Shown here piece by piece: positions 46,208 through 55,020 of a DNA stretch of 64,000 bases (its first letter is position 1; every line of letters begins with the position of its first letter). Source of the DNA: an uncultured Alphaproteobacteria bacterium (GTDB lineage: Bacteria; Pseudomonadota; Alphaproteobacteria; Rs-D84); contig CANSHD010000002.1 of the NCBI GenBank assembly GCA_947646585.1, positions 62,001 through 126,000 of the forward strand. Direction: 5' to 3'. Position numbers and translations under genes: made by a program. The notes below the pieces were generated by a model. The model ran no database searches and had not been told where the DNA came from. It saw nothing but the letters and a program-made list of their open reading frames with translations.

Positions 46208-47295
46208 ACAGATTCTGGGGATTTTTTAAGAAGGAAATCATCGGCCTGTTGCGCGACCCGGTATTGCTGGTGGCGGTAATGGTTATGCCGGCGGTACAGC
46301 TGGTCGTGCTTAGTGGGGCGATAACGCTGGAGGCAAAGAATCTGCGTCTGGCGGTGGATGCCGGCACCGGCGATGTAATGATGGAAAAGATTTACAATCA
46401 TGCAATCGGGTCGGGCTGGTTCGTGCGCGCGCCGGACATGGACAAGGACCCGGTCGCCGCGGTGCAAAGCGGACGCGCCGACGTCGCGATTGTGGCGCCT
46501 GACGGGGGATTGACGCGTGCGCTGGTGCGGGGCGAGGGCGAGATTCAGATTCTAATAGATTCGATGAACATATTAAAGGCCCAGAGCATAGAGGCCTATC
46601 TGCAGGGCGTTGTCGTGCGCGCCGCCAAAGAGGCCGGATACAATCTGCCGGCGTCGCCGATTGCGTTTGATTTGCGGATACTGTTCAACCCGCAATTAAA
46701 CACAAAGTGGTTCATGGTGCCGTCGCTGATTGCGGTTTTGGTGTTTATATCGCTGCTGGTTTTAATTACGATTTCCATCGCAAAAGAAAAGGAAACGGGA
46801 ACGATAGAAACGCTGATATCGGCGCCGGTGTCAAAGTACGACATTATCATCGGCAAGGTTGTGCCGTACATTCTGGTGTCGTTTTTGATAATGCTGTCGA
46901 TTCTGGTAATAGGGCTGATGGTGTTCGGAATACCGTTCGTTGGGTCGGGGCTGATGTTCGTGCTGGGGTTCCTGGTGTTCTGCGTGCCGGGGGCGGCGAT
47001 TGCGGTGCTGTTGGCGAATTTTACCCGAAACCAGCAACAGGCCCTGCTTGGGATTGTGATTGTGGCGTTTATGGCGCTGATGCTGTCGGGGGCTTTGATT
47101 CCGACTGAAAACATGCCGACAATGTTGCAGTATATCAGTTATATAAACCCGCTTAGCCATTATTCGTACATGGTGCGCAGTATTATTTTAAAGGGCCCCG
47201 ACTGGTCTTATTTCGCCCAGCATTCGCTGGCGATGATTGCGGTCGGAATACTGATATGGGTTATCGCGATTAAAAAGTTTAAAACCACGCTGTAA
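46204..47295 (+). CDS. ABC-2 type permease, second subunit
   Basis: The 363-aa permease starts at ATG 46204, which overlaps the preceding stop codon (ATGA). It has the same topology as its neighbour and the motif AKEKETGTIETLISAPVS. The two permeases probably form a heterodimer with the two ATPases. Substrate unknown; drugs or lipids are common for this group. Confidence 0.93.
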   Translation: MNRFWGFFKKEIIGLLRDPVLLVAVMVMPAVQLVVLSGAITLEAKNLRLAVDAGTGDVMMEKIYNHAIGSGWFVRAPDMDKDPVAAVQSGRADVAIVAPDGGLTRALVRGEGEIQILIDSMNILKAQSIEAYLQGVVVRAAKEAGYNLPASPIAFDLRILFNPQLNTKWFMVPSLIAVLVFISLLVLITISIAKEKETGTIETLISAPVSKYDIIIGKVVPYILVSFLIMLSILVIGLMVFGIPFVGSGLMFVLGFLVFCVPGAAIAVLLANFTRNQQQALLGIVIVAFMALMLSGALIPTENMPTMLQYISYINPLSHYSYMVRSIILKGPDWSYFAQHSLAMIAVGILIWVIAIKKFKTTL

Positions 47296-47310
47296 TGAAA
47301 AGGAAGAAAG

Positions 47311-48591
47311 ATGAAGTGCGTATTTTATTTTAGCATGGCTGTATTGCTGGCGACGATTGGTGCGGCGCGCGCGGACGTTTATTTCGCGCTGCAGGGCGTC
47401 TATGACACGAACCCCGTGATTGCAGAGGCGCGGTCGGCGGTCGGTGTCGCGACCAGCGAACTGGACGCGGCCCGTACGGAGACGAAACCGTATCTGGGCA
47501 TCAATGCGAACGCGGGGCTGGCGCGGACCAAGTTCATGGACCAGACGTTTGACACCACGCCGACCGAAATAGGGGCCACGTTTCAGCAGAATGTATTTCA
47601 GGGCTTTTCCACCATGGCGAAAATAAAGGGCGCAAAGGGCATTGTCGCGGCGCGCCAGGCATCGCTGTATGCGACGCAGCAGGACGTGTTCTTAGAGGCG
47701 ATAAACGCATATGTAAATGTTTTAAACGCGGACGAGGTTTTAAAGCTTAAAAAGAACAACCAGCGCGTTTTACAGGAATATTACGACCTGTGCCGTCAAA
47801 AGCAGGAGGTGGGCGTATTAACCGCAACCGATGTCGCCCAGGCGTCCGCCCGCCTTGAGGGGGCCAAGTATCAGACGACCCAGGCTCAGGCGGAATATGA
47901 CAACGCCCAGGAAACATTTCGCCGCATATACGGCCGGGCCGAAGACAAATATACGGACGTGTCGCTGGAGCGCGTAAAACACCTGTTCCCCGCATCCGTT
48001 GACGAGGCCGAAGAATACGCGATGCGCAACCATCCGCTGATTGTTGCGCTGAATGCGCAAGAGGCGGCGGCGCGTGAAAACATAACGGTTGCGCGCAAAT
48101 CGCGTCTGCCGTCGGTTGATATCAAGGCGTCCGCGATGCAGTTAAACGACATTCCGGTAATTGACGATGTCCGCGACGGCCGTGTCGGTGTGTATTTCAG
48201 CATGCCGTTGTATGACAAGGGGAACGCGTCTGCAAACGTTGAAAAGGTGCGCCATACCGTTGCCGGTATTCAGGACCGCACGGTGGACGCCCGTCGCGGA
48301 ATAGTTGAACATTTGCGCCAGGCGTGGAATACTTATGACGCCCAGACATATGCGATAACCGCGGCCCAGGCGGCGGTTAAGGCGAATCAGCTGGCGCTGG
48401 ACGGTACGCGCGAAGAGCAGGCGCGTGGTCGCCGTACTGTTTTGGACGTATTGAACGCCGAACAGGAACTGCTGAACTCGCGCGTGTCGTTAAGCCAGGC
48501 CCGCCATGGCAAGGTATCCGCTTACTTTGCCGTTTTGGCCGCCACGGGAAAATTAAGCGCCGAAAATTTGGGTATAAAGATTAAAGAATGA
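47311..48591 (+). CDS. TolC-family outer-membrane channel
   Basis: The 426-aa product has a signal peptide (about 1-21, GAARA-D) and two homologous outer-membrane-efflux halves with typical motifs (GVLTATDVAQASARLEGA and RRTVLDVLNAEQELLN). It would complete the three-part exporter encoded just upstream. ATG at 47311 follows AAAAGGAAG. Confidence 0.95.
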   Translation: MKCVFYFSMAVLLATIGAARADVYFALQGVYDTNPVIAEARSAVGVATSELDAARTETKPYLGINANAGLARTKFMDQTFDTTPTEIGATFQQNVFQGFSTMAKIKGAKGIVAARQASLYATQQDVFLEAINAYVNVLNADEVLKLKKNNQRVLQEYYDLCRQKQEVGVLTATDVAQASARLEGAKYQTTQAQAEYDNAQETFRRIYGRAEDKYTDVSLERVKHLFPASVDEAEEYAMRNHPLIVALNAQEAAARENITVARKSRLPSVDIKASAMQLNDIPVIDDVRDGRVGVYFSMPLYDKGNASANVEKVRHTVAGIQDRTVDARRGIVEHLRQAWNTYDAQTYAITAAQAAVKANQLALDGTREEQARGRRTVLDVLNAEQELLNSRVSLSQARHGKVSAYFAVLAATGKLSAENLGIKIKE

Positions 48592-49541
48592 AAAAGGGTT
48601 GCGGTATGAGCAAAGAAGAAATACAGGCGTATCTTGAGAAAAAGTTCCCCGGCGAAAAGGTGAAATACGTCGGCGCCGGAACCGATTCCACCGCGTTCAA
48701 GGTCGGCGGTAAAATATGCCGCTTTCCGCATAACAGCGCCGATGTCTATAAGATGGAGGCCGCGCTGTGCGATTTTATCCGCCCGAACATATCCGTCGCG
48801 ATTCCAAAGGTTACGATAGTGAACGACGGCGAATATACCTTTGCCGTGCATGAAATGATAATGGGTGGCAAATGGTCGTGGCATAAGTTTTCATGGTCGC
48901 CGCGACGCCAGCGGAACCTGTCACGGACATACGCGCGCTTTCTGGCCGAATTGCATGGTGTGGATACCGCTGGGTTGCGCCGTGCGGTGCCGGAAATGGC
49001 GGCCACGGTGCCGTATTGCAATCTGGACGAGATATCGGATTTTTTAAGCCGTTTTATGACGCCCGGCCAGATGCGCTGTTTCCGTAAAAATTACGAACGC
49101 ATAGTCGGCGCATTGGTAAAGGACGAAGACATTGTTTTTGTGCATATGGGATTAAAGGGCGCAAATTCCGTCGTCGCCGATGACGGCGCGCTGTGCGGCG
49201 TGTTTGATTTTTGCAGCGGCGGCCTGTACGAGCGCGGGCGTGATTTTGTGTTAAGTTATCTGGGGCGCAACGCCGGGATGTTTCGCGCGGTTCTGCGCGA
49301 ATACAATAAATTGACCGGCGGCCGCGCCCCAAGCGCCGCGCGCGTCAAAGATTTGGCGGTGATTGAATTTCTGTGGCGGCGCAGGCTGTTCCCGAACGGC
49401 GTGTTCCAGCCCCGCAACGACCATTTCATAATGAAAAATATCGCGGTTGCGCTGGCGCGGTTTCACCGGCTGCCAAAGCCGCTGTACTGGGTCATTTACG
49501 CACGCATGCTGCGTCGCCTGCGCCGCGGAATAAGTGCCTAA
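48588..49541 (+). CDS. APH/choline kinase-like protein with altered catalytic Asp
   Basis: The 317-aa product is related to aminoglycoside/choline phosphotransferases: an N-terminal ATP-binding lobe (YVGAGTDSTAFKVGGK), a catalytic-loop equivalent HMGLKGAN (His186) and a metal-binding VFDFCSGG. In active members the loop is HxDxxxxN; here the Asp position is Gly188. It may be inactive or use different chemistry. It overlaps the tolC-like stop codon, so it belongs to the export operon; the start could also be 48606, which has a better ribosome binding site. Confidence 0.7.
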   Translation: MKKGCGMSKEEIQAYLEKKFPGEKVKYVGAGTDSTAFKVGGKICRFPHNSADVYKMEAALCDFIRPNISVAIPKVTIVNDGEYTFAVHEMIMGGKWSWHKFSWSPRRQRNLSRTYARFLAELHGVDTAGLRRAVPEMAATVPYCNLDEISDFLSRFMTPGQMRCFRKNYERIVGALVKDEDIVFVHMGLKGANSVVADDGALCGVFDFCSGGLYERGRDFVLSYLGRNAGMFRAVLREYNKLTGGRAPSAARVKDLAVIEFLWRRRLFPNGVFQPRNDHFIMKNIAVALARFHRLPKPLYWVIYARMLRRLRRGISA

Positions 49542-49559
49542 GGGAAAATGCGTGCCGTG

Positions 49560-49568
49560 TGGTATAAT
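49560..49568 (+). promoter_or_regulatory. extended -10 promoter
   Basis: TGGTATAAT with no good -35, 35 bp before the DUF308-like gene. The same motif precedes the TspO-like gene at 52189. Confidence 0.55.
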
Positions 49569-49602
49569 ATGGACAAATAAGAGAAGAAAGGGGGATTTTT
49601 TT

Positions 49603-50232
49603 ATGCCAAGAACGAAGGAAACAAAAAATACAAAAAGCGCGTCCGCGCGTCGCACGTCGTCAAATCCGATGTTCGCGTATATTCAGGATTTATATAACCG
49701 CAGTGCGCCGTTGCTGATATGCGAGGCGGCCCTGCTGGGCTTCGCGGCGATATTGATAATATTTCGGCCGGTCGCGATGCTGTCGATGATGACGTTCATT
49801 GTCGGCGTCGCGTTGATTCTGTTCGGACTGTACCGCACGATTGCCGGATTTATGGTGTCGCGTGCGCCGGGCGGCGGATGGATTGACGTGATATTCGGAC
49901 TGGTAAATATCATATTGGGCGTGCTGTTTTGCGCATATCCGGTCGATTCGTTTATGGGAATCGTATATGTGTTTATCGCGCTGCTGCTGTTCAAGGCGAT
50001 AAAGGCGCTGATATTTGCGATAAACATGGCGCGTGCGCGCGTTGGGCACTATGCCATGGATTTGACGGTTGCGGCGGTGCTGTTCCTGTTGGCGATACTG
50101 CTGATGTTCTATCCGATTGTGGGCGCCATTACCATGATATATATTCTGGCGATAATACTGCTGCTGTACGCCGCGTCCGACATATATATGTTTATAGAAC
50201 TGGTGCATTTAAAAAATCAGATAAAAGAATAA
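49603..50232 (+). CDS. HdeD/DUF308-type membrane protein, 209 aa
   Basis: The product has a basic N-terminus (about 1-28) and six predicted membrane helices in three hairpins, containing the repeated GxxxIxxGxxF and YP pattern of the HdeD/DUF308 family (LIIFRPVAMLSM, LFCAYPVDSF, LLMFYPIVGAI). In enterobacteria HdeD is linked to acid resistance, but most members are uncharacterised. ATG at 49603 follows AAAGGGGG. Confidence 0.85.
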   Translation: MPRTKETKNTKSASARRTSSNPMFAYIQDLYNRSAPLLICEAALLGFAAILIIFRPVAMLSMMTFIVGVALILFGLYRTIAGFMVSRAPGGGWIDVIFGLVNIILGVLFCAYPVDSFMGIVYVFIALLLFKAIKALIFAINMARARVGHYAMDLTVAAVLFLLAILLMFYPIVGAITMIYILAIILLLYAASDIYMFIELVHLKNQIKE

Positions 50233-50262
50233 AAACGGGCCCGTCGGGGCCTGTTTTTATTC
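50233..50262 (+). terminator. terminator between convergent genes
   Basis: AAAAACGGGCCC/GGGGCCTGTTTTT with a GTC-type loop and one mismatch. Confidence 0.75.
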
Positions 50263-51045
50263 CAAATGGCACTGCTTTTTTATGTCCTTCCAGTTTGTTA
50301 TCGCAAAGCCGCGCTGGTCTGACGGTTTGTTCATTTCTTTGACACAATCGTTATAAACCGATGACGGACAGCGCCAGCATTCTTTCATTGTGTCTTTGGC
50401 GTATTGTTTAAGCGTGCTCTTTTTTATGCATTTTTTTGTCTGGCGGTTAAAAAATTCGGTGTACGGGTCGCACTGGATACAGCTGTTTTGGTCCTCGGCG
50501 GGGCCCTGGTAAACAGTTCTTTCGCACTTGATGCATGTGTTTGAGGCTGCGTCGGCAAATACCTCGTCCGCATTGCATGGCTTTATGCATTCTTTGTTGC
50601 GCAGTATCAATCCCGTATTGCAAGTATCCGGTTCTGTGCATTCCACAACATGTGTCCCGCCGCATGCATCCGTTTTTATTTGCTTGTTGCATGTGCCGCC
50701 GGCAACGCTCATGCGTTCGGTTTCCGTGTTGACAATCCATGTGTCGGACCGTACGTACATGCCCGACTTCTCGCCGTTGCCGCCACAGCAGAAGTATGTT
50801 TCATGCGGCTCTGTTTGAAATGTGAACCCTTCGCCATGAGATTGCCAGAATACAGTATCGTGGCCCTTTGACTTTTTGCCGTCACACCGGGCGGACTGGG
50901 CGCCGCAGTAATAATATGCCCATCCGCTGCCCGGATATTTGCTGTCGCGCCAGCATTCGTTCCCGCCGCCATGCTTGTGGTCCGCCTTTGCGGCGGGTGT
51001 GACGCATATTGCAATCAGTGCGGCAATGCAAATCTGTATTTTCAT
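50257..51045 (-). CDS. secreted Cys-rich protein, 262 aa
   Basis: The product has a signal peptide (MKIQICIAALIAICVTPAAKA) and about 27 cysteines in EGF-like or knot-like spacing (CNTGLILRNKECIKPC, CIKCERTVYQ, CIQCDPYTEFF). It includes a short CWRCPSS block that resembles the RCPSSGG tail of the family at 26487. A His-rich stretch (ADHKHGGG) opens the mature part. It lies behind RNA element F, in the same relation as the other secreted Cys-rich genes. No known family recognised. Confidence 0.8.
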   Translation of the reverse strand: MKIQICIAALIAICVTPAAKADHKHGGGNECWRDSKYPGSGWAYYYCGAQSARCDGKKSKGHDTVFWQSHGEGFTFQTEPHETYFCCGGNGEKSGMYVRSDTWIVNTETERMSVAGGTCNKQIKTDACGGTHVVECTEPDTCNTGLILRNKECIKPCNADEVFADAASNTCIKCERTVYQGPAEDQNSCIQCDPYTEFFNRQTKKCIKKSTLKQYAKDTMKECWRCPSSVYNDCVKEMNKPSDQRGFAITNWKDIKKQCHLE

Positions 51046-51069
51046 GTTCAATCCCCATTTTTGTGTATA

Positions 51070-51288
51070 TAAAAACCACCAAACGGAATTGGTGGTCGGG
51101 GGGTTAGAAAAATCAGTTCATTAACGATTCCCGTCGCTTTTGGATAACCCTATTGTATAACGACAGCCCCCCGACACATACTCGGGGATATAACGGCGCA
51201 AAAGCACCGCAATGCGGAATAACGATGCGTTTGCACCGAATGAACTGGGCTTTCTACGGCCCCGAACCACATCCCTGCGGTTCGGTTA
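51070..51288 (-). ncRNA. structured leader RNA, copy F (variant subclass)
   Basis: Read on the minus strand. P1 is CCGAACC/GGTTCGG (51285-51262) with the loop GCAGGGATGT, nearly the same as copy E. P2 pairs 51247-51239 with 51122-51114 (nine perfect pairs). Strand 1 CCCCGA (51187-51182), strand 2 TCGGGGGG (51174-51167) and strand 3 CCCCCCGA (51103-51096) are mutually complementary. The terminator hairpin CCACCAATTCCGTTTGGTGG (51095-51076) with TTTTT precedes the gene. The AU loop of the main class is absent. Confidence 0.75.
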
Positions 51289-51290
51289 CC

Positions 51291-51319
51291 AGTGTATGAG
51301 AAATGCGATAGTTTGTCAA
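51291..51319 (-). promoter_or_regulatory. promoter of RNA element F
   Basis: On the minus strand TTGACA (51319-51314), a 17-bp spacer and TACACT (51296-51291). It is back to back with the tRNA-Arg promoter. Confidence 0.7.
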
Positions 51320-51324
51320 TCGGC

Positions 51325-51353
51325 TTGAATTTAATAATTTTTTATTATAATAT
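51325..51353 (+). promoter_or_regulatory. promoter of tRNA-Arg
   Basis: TTGAAT (51325-51330) and an AT-rich -10 (TATAAT at 51346 with a 15-bp spacer, or TAATAT at 51348 with 17). Confidence 0.55.
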
Positions 51354-51362
51354 AGGCTCTGT

Positions 51363-51439
51363 GCGCCCTTAGCCCAGCTGGATAGAGCATCGGATTTCTA
51401 ATCCGCAGGTCGCAGGTTCGAATCCTGCAGGGCGCGCCA
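51363..51439 (+). tRNA. tRNA-Arg (anticodon TCT)
   Basis: 77 nt with acceptor stem GCGCCCT/AGGGCGC, an encoded CCA, D-arm TAGCCCAGCTGGATAGAGCA, anticodon loop TTTCTAA (anticodon TCT) and T-arm GTTCGAATC. Confidence 0.97.
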
Positions 51440-51614
51440 AGTTTTTCAGGCCTTGTTTCTTATAAAATAGTTGTTGCGGCGTTGTTTTTTTCGGATTAGA
51501 ATGAACTTAACTCAAGTGATTTCCCGCATCAAAGGCTTTTGTGGCGGATACGCGATGCGGCAAAAAGCCGGGGTCTTGGTTGTTCGTTATCTAAATGGAA
51601 AAAAGGAGAAAATA

Positions 51615-51980
51615 ATGAAAAAATTGTTTGTTTTGCCGATGCTGTGCGGCGCACTGTTGGCCGGTTGCGGTACAAAGGATAATTCTGTTGAAATTTTGGG
51701 CCAGAAATGCGAAAAAATCGCCACCGGCGACCAGGGCGATTTCTTGGTAAAATGCCCGGTTGTTCCGGAATTGGACGCGGTTCGCAATGCTGAAAAGAAT
51801 GCGACGTTCCTGTCCGTTGTTCCAAGCGAAGAAGTTATCGCGGACGTTGAAAGCGTATATATCGACGTTGTTCCGGCCGGCACGGTTGAGGGTATCGAAG
51901 CGGTATGCTATCGCTTCTTGGGCGTAAACCCGACCGTTGACGGCGAAGCAATGTATGCGGTAGAGGTTTGCGAACAGTAA
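51615..51980 (+). CDS. small lipoprotein, 121 aa
   Basis: The product has a lipoprotein signal with lipobox LLAGC (Cys18) and a mature domain with three further cysteines and an acidic, beta-rich character. ATG at 51615 follows AAAAGGAGA; a longer frame from 51471 has no support. Codon usage matches that of highly expressed genes here. It is followed by a strong terminator. Not recognised. Confidence 0.75.
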   Translation: MKKLFVLPMLCGALLAGCGTKDNSVEILGQKCEKIATGDQGDFLVKCPVVPELDAVRNAEKNATFLSVVPSEEVIADVESVYIDVVPAGTVEGIEAVCYRFLGVNPTVDGEAMYAVEVCEQ

Positions 51981-52000
51981 AATCTGAAACCGTACATATA

Positions 52001-52030
52001 AAAGACCGCCCGGACGGGCGGTCTTTCTTT
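52001..52030 (+). terminator. intrinsic terminator
   Basis: AAAGACCGCCC/GGGCGGTCTTTCTTT with a GGAC-type loop. Confidence 0.9.
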
Positions 52031-52188
52031 ACGGAAAAACGAACCCGGCCCGAAATATGGGCCGGCCTGTGCGTCTTCTCAACTCCGTGTGTATTATTAC
52101 AGAAATTATTTGATTTTTCTAATGTTTTTTTGCAAAGCGTGGCACAAATGCGCCGAAAAGGTTCCTGTGTGTGTTAATGCGCCCCGGA

Positions 52189-52197
52189 TGGTATAAT
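52189..52197 (+). promoter_or_regulatory. extended -10 promoter of the TspO-like gene
   Basis: TGGTATAAT, 25 bp before ATG 52223, with no good -35. Confidence 0.5.
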
Positions 52198-52222
52198 GTG
52201 TGGGAAATCAGAGGTAAAAGAT

Positions 52223-52699
52223 ATGAAAAAAATATTAAAGTTTTTGGCGGCGATGATATTGGCTTTTCTGCCTGGTTTTATCGGTGTGATGTTTACCCCC
52301 AGCGGTGCGTCCGACGCATGGTATAACGCGCTTAACAAGTCTGCTTTGACGCCCGACGGCTGGGTTTTCGGCGTGGCGTGGACCGTGCTGTATGCGATGA
52401 CGGGGCTGGCGCTGTTTTTGGTTATGAACACGTCGCAGCGCGGAGCGTCCGGCAAGGGGCGCTCGTACGCATTGTTCGGCGCCCAGATGGTTCTGAACGC
52501 GCTGTGGACTTATCTGTTCTTTGGGGCGCATATGGCGGGCGTCGCATTTGCGGTGATTATTGCGCTGATTGTGGTTGCGGTGTGGATGATGCGGTCGTTT
52601 TTCTCGATTAACCGCAGTGCGGCATATTTGCTGATTCCGTATGTTGCGTGGCTGATATTTGCGGCGTATTTGAACGGAGCGATACTGTATCTGAACTGA
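52223..52699 (+). CDS. TspO/MBR family membrane protein
   Basis: The 158-aa product has five membrane helices and TspO/peripheral benzodiazepine receptor motifs (WYNALNKSALTPDGWVFGVAWTVLY and LNALWTYLFFG). Members bind porphyrins and related ligands in the membrane and respond to stress. ATG at 52223 follows AGAGGTAAAAG. The length and five-helix layout match. Confidence 0.88.
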   Translation: MKKILKFLAAMILAFLPGFIGVMFTPSGASDAWYNALNKSALTPDGWVFGVAWTVLYAMTGLALFLVMNTSQRGASGKGRSYALFGAQMVLNALWTYLFFGAHMAGVAFAVIIALIVVAVWMMRSFFSINRSAAYLLIPYVAWLIFAAYLNGAILYLN

Positions 52700-53035
52700 T
52701 TATAACTTAAGAATTTTAAAGTTCGCATCCCCGACGTTCAGGTATTTCAGCCCCAGTTCCTGAATGTAATCGGGGCTGTATTCCTGAATAAGCTCGATAT
52801 GGCAGGCCAGGGTGGCCATCTTTTGCTGCTCTGCGTCCAGCTGCTGCTGCTCGGTATTCAGGCGCCATATGTTTATGATGAATTTTTGAACATTCACCTC
52901 GCCCCAGAATATGCGGACGAACATAAAGGCGGCAAACACCGCAAACAGGATTCCGATTTTACCGCGAATACTGCCGGACCAAGCGCGGCCCAGAAAGCCA
53001 AATAAATTTTTGATTTTTTCCCACATGTTTGCCAT
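52700..53035 (-). CDS. FtsB/DivIC-like septum formation protein
   Basis: The 111-aa product has a short cytoplasmic part, one membrane helix (about 27-44), a coiled coil (NTEQQQLDAEQQKMATL) and the C-terminal pattern YSPDYIQELGLKYLNVG, which matches the FtsB-family PDYIEELARxxLG motif. FtsB joins FtsL and FtsQ at the division site. The start may be 53035 or 53026. It is divergent from the dus gene by 10 bp. Confidence 0.75.
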   Translation of the reverse strand: MANMWEKIKNLFGFLGRAWSGSIRGKIGILFAVFAAFMFVRIFWGEVNVQKFIINIWRLNTEQQQLDAEQQKMATLACHIELIQEYSPDYIQELGLKYLNVGDANFKILKL

Positions 53036-53045
53036 TATATCACAA

Positions 53046-53966
53046 ATGTTTAACGATAAGCAAATTTTTGCAGCGCCCCTGGCGGGCGTCACCGACCGGC
53101 CTTTTCGGCGCATAATTCGTGAGTTTGCGCCCAACGCCCCGATTGTGACAGAGATGATTTCCTGCCATTCGCTGGTGGGCGGACATAAAAACTGTCTGCG
53201 TAATTTCGACAGATATGATGACGAAGGGGCCGTCGGAGCTCAGATTTTTGGCGCCGATGTCGCATTGATGGCCGATGCCGCCCGCATATTACAAGACGCG
53301 GGTGCAAAATGGATTGATATCAACATGGGCTGTCCGGTGCCAAAGGTTGCCACGCGCGCCGGCGCCGGGGCGTTTTTGATGCGCGACCACCGTTTGGCGG
53401 GCGCGATAATGGATGCGGTGGTTCGTGCGGTTCAGATTCCGGTGTCTGTAAAAACGCGCCTGGGATGGGATGATAATCACAAGGATTGGCGTGATTTAAT
53501 AAATATTGCCGCGGATTGCGGGGTACGGTTTGCCGCACTGCACGGGCGTACGCGCGCGCAATTATATCTGGGGCCGGCCGTATGGCCCGATGTGCATGGC
53601 ACGCCGATACCGATTATTGCGAACGGCGATGTCCGCGGGGCGGACGATTTGGCACGCGCGGCCGATTTGGGGTACGGCGGCGTTATGGTCGGGCGCGCAA
53701 TGCTGGGGCGGCCGTGGATTATTGGCCAGCTGTCGGGCGGTTCGGCGCCGGCGAATGTCGGGTCGGTCGTTCTGCGGCATTTGGAGTATGCGCTGGAATA
53801 TTACGGTGCGCGCACCGCGGTGCCAATGTTTCGCAAGCATGCCGCGTGGTACAGCGCCGGGATGCAAAATTCCGCGGATTTTCGTATTCGTGTGAATCAA
53901 ATGACCGATGCTGATGAATTGCGCGCGGCAATTGGTAAATTTTGGGGTTGCGATTTGACGGCATAG
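53046..53966 (+). CDS. dusB: tRNA-dihydrouridine synthase
   Basis: The 306-aa flavoprotein reduces uridine in tRNA to dihydrouridine. Seen are the APLAGVTDRPFR start, MGCPVPKVATRAGAGAF (catalytic Cys in NMGCP), PVSVKTRLGWDD and HGRTRAQLY. This fits the DusB/NifR3 group. ATG at 53046 begins the FMN-barrel domain; in-frame codons upstream overlap the divergent gene. The gene symbol is the most likely member of the family. Confidence 0.88.
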   Translation: MFNDKQIFAAPLAGVTDRPFRRIIREFAPNAPIVTEMISCHSLVGGHKNCLRNFDRYDDEGAVGAQIFGADVALMADAARILQDAGAKWIDINMGCPVPKVATRAGAGAFLMRDHRLAGAIMDAVVRAVQIPVSVKTRLGWDDNHKDWRDLINIAADCGVRFAALHGRTRAQLYLGPAVWPDVHGTPIPIIANGDVRGADDLARAADLGYGGVMVGRAMLGRPWIIGQLSGGSAPANVGSVVLRHLEYALEYYGARTAVPMFRKHAAWYSAGMQNSADFRIRVNQMTDADELRAAIGKFWGCDLTA

Positions 53967-54004
53967 ATTCTATGATTGAAAACAACAGCAGGGGACATAC
54001 AGAT

Positions 54005-54871
54005 ATGAATGACAATATTACCAATGAAACAGAAGTGCAGAATGTTGAAATGACGGCCGGCGAAATGTTGCGCAACGCCCGTACGACGGGGCGCCGCAAG
54101 CGTGAGATTCCGACCATTGCGAAACAGCTGTGCATTCGTGAAGAGTTTTTACAGGCGCTGGAGGACGGCGATTATTCCGTCATACCCGAGCCGGTATATA
54201 TTTTGGGCTTTGCGCGTAATTACGCGATGGAATTGGGACTGAACCCGGACGAGGTTGTGGCCAAGATTAAGCGTGAAATGGGCCTGTCGGCCGATTGCGC
54301 GGTCGACAGTGACGCGGCGGATAATTCGGCATGCGCGGCGCCGGGCGCGGCCGGGGTCGGTTTTGCCGCACGCGCGGGCGCGTTTGTTCGTCGCAAATGG
54401 AAATGGTTTGCGGGCGGCGCGGCGGTTCTGGTTGTGCTGATTGTAGGAATTGCCGTTTTGGTGGCGGCGCTGCGCGGCGGTGATACGCAAAATCCGACGG
54501 ATGTTGTTGCGGTGGAAACAGCGCCCGTTGTGACGGAGCCGGCATATTCCAAGGAAGTGCGTGAACGCTTTGGTACGGAAAACCGTGAAAAGGCAAATGT
54601 CGTTTTGCAGGCGATTCAGGACGGCTGGGTGAAAATTGAAGATGCGCGCGGAAATACGGTATTCAGCCGCGTTCTGGTATCCGGCGACGTTTATTATGTG
54701 CCGGAGGGTAACGGTTACAAGGCGATATTCGGCAATGCCGGCGGCATCGATATCTGGGCCAACGGCGTGCTGATGGAAAAGGCAGGGCCGGCCCATACGC
54801 GTAAGGCGGGGATATCGCTGAACCCTGAAAACTTAAAGCCGGCGGCGCCGGCCCCCTCGGATGCGGAATAA
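54005..54871 (+). CDS. rodZ: RodZ-like cell-shape protein
   Basis: The 288-aa product has an N-terminal helix-turn-helix domain (GEMLRNARTTGRRKREIPTI), one membrane helix (about 124-145) and a C-terminal DUF4115 domain (WVKIEDARGNTVFSRVL, then DIWANG). RodZ links the MreB cytoskeleton to the wall machinery. ATG at 54005 has AGGGGA upstream and begins just before the domain; 53972 would add 11 residues without a ribosome binding site. It is followed by a terminator. Confidence 0.85.
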   Translation: MNDNITNETEVQNVEMTAGEMLRNARTTGRRKREIPTIAKQLCIREEFLQALEDGDYSVIPEPVYILGFARNYAMELGLNPDEVVAKIKREMGLSADCAVDSDAADNSACAAPGAAGVGFAARAGAFVRRKWKWFAGGAAVLVVLIVGIAVLVAALRGGDTQNPTDVVAVETAPVVTEPAYSKEVRERFGTENREKANVVLQAIQDGWVKIEDARGNTVFSRVLVSGDVYYVPEGNGYKAIFGNAGGIDIWANGVLMEKAGPAHTRKAGISLNPENLKPAAPAPSDAE

Positions 54872-54898
54872 AAAAGCCCCCCTGTGCGGGGCTTTTTT
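54871..54898 (+). terminator. terminator after rodZ
   Basis: AAAAAGCCCC/GGGGCTTTTTT with a CCTGTGC loop. Confidence 0.85.
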
Positions 54899-54982
54899 AT
54901 TTGTATTTTTGCGGTCGGTGCACAGGATTGCTCCGCGGATTATAAATCGCCGCGCGGGGCACAAGAAAAAATGCCCTTTGAC

Positions 54983-55010
54983 TTGAAATTTTGAATATTT
55001 CAGCTATATT
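54983..55010 (+). promoter_or_regulatory. promoter of uvrA
   Basis: TTGAAA (54983-54988), a 16-bp spacer and TATATT (55005-55010). It is close to the start codon, leaving a leader of about 5-10 nt. Confidence 0.55.
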
Positions 55011-55020
55011 TGAAGGTACT

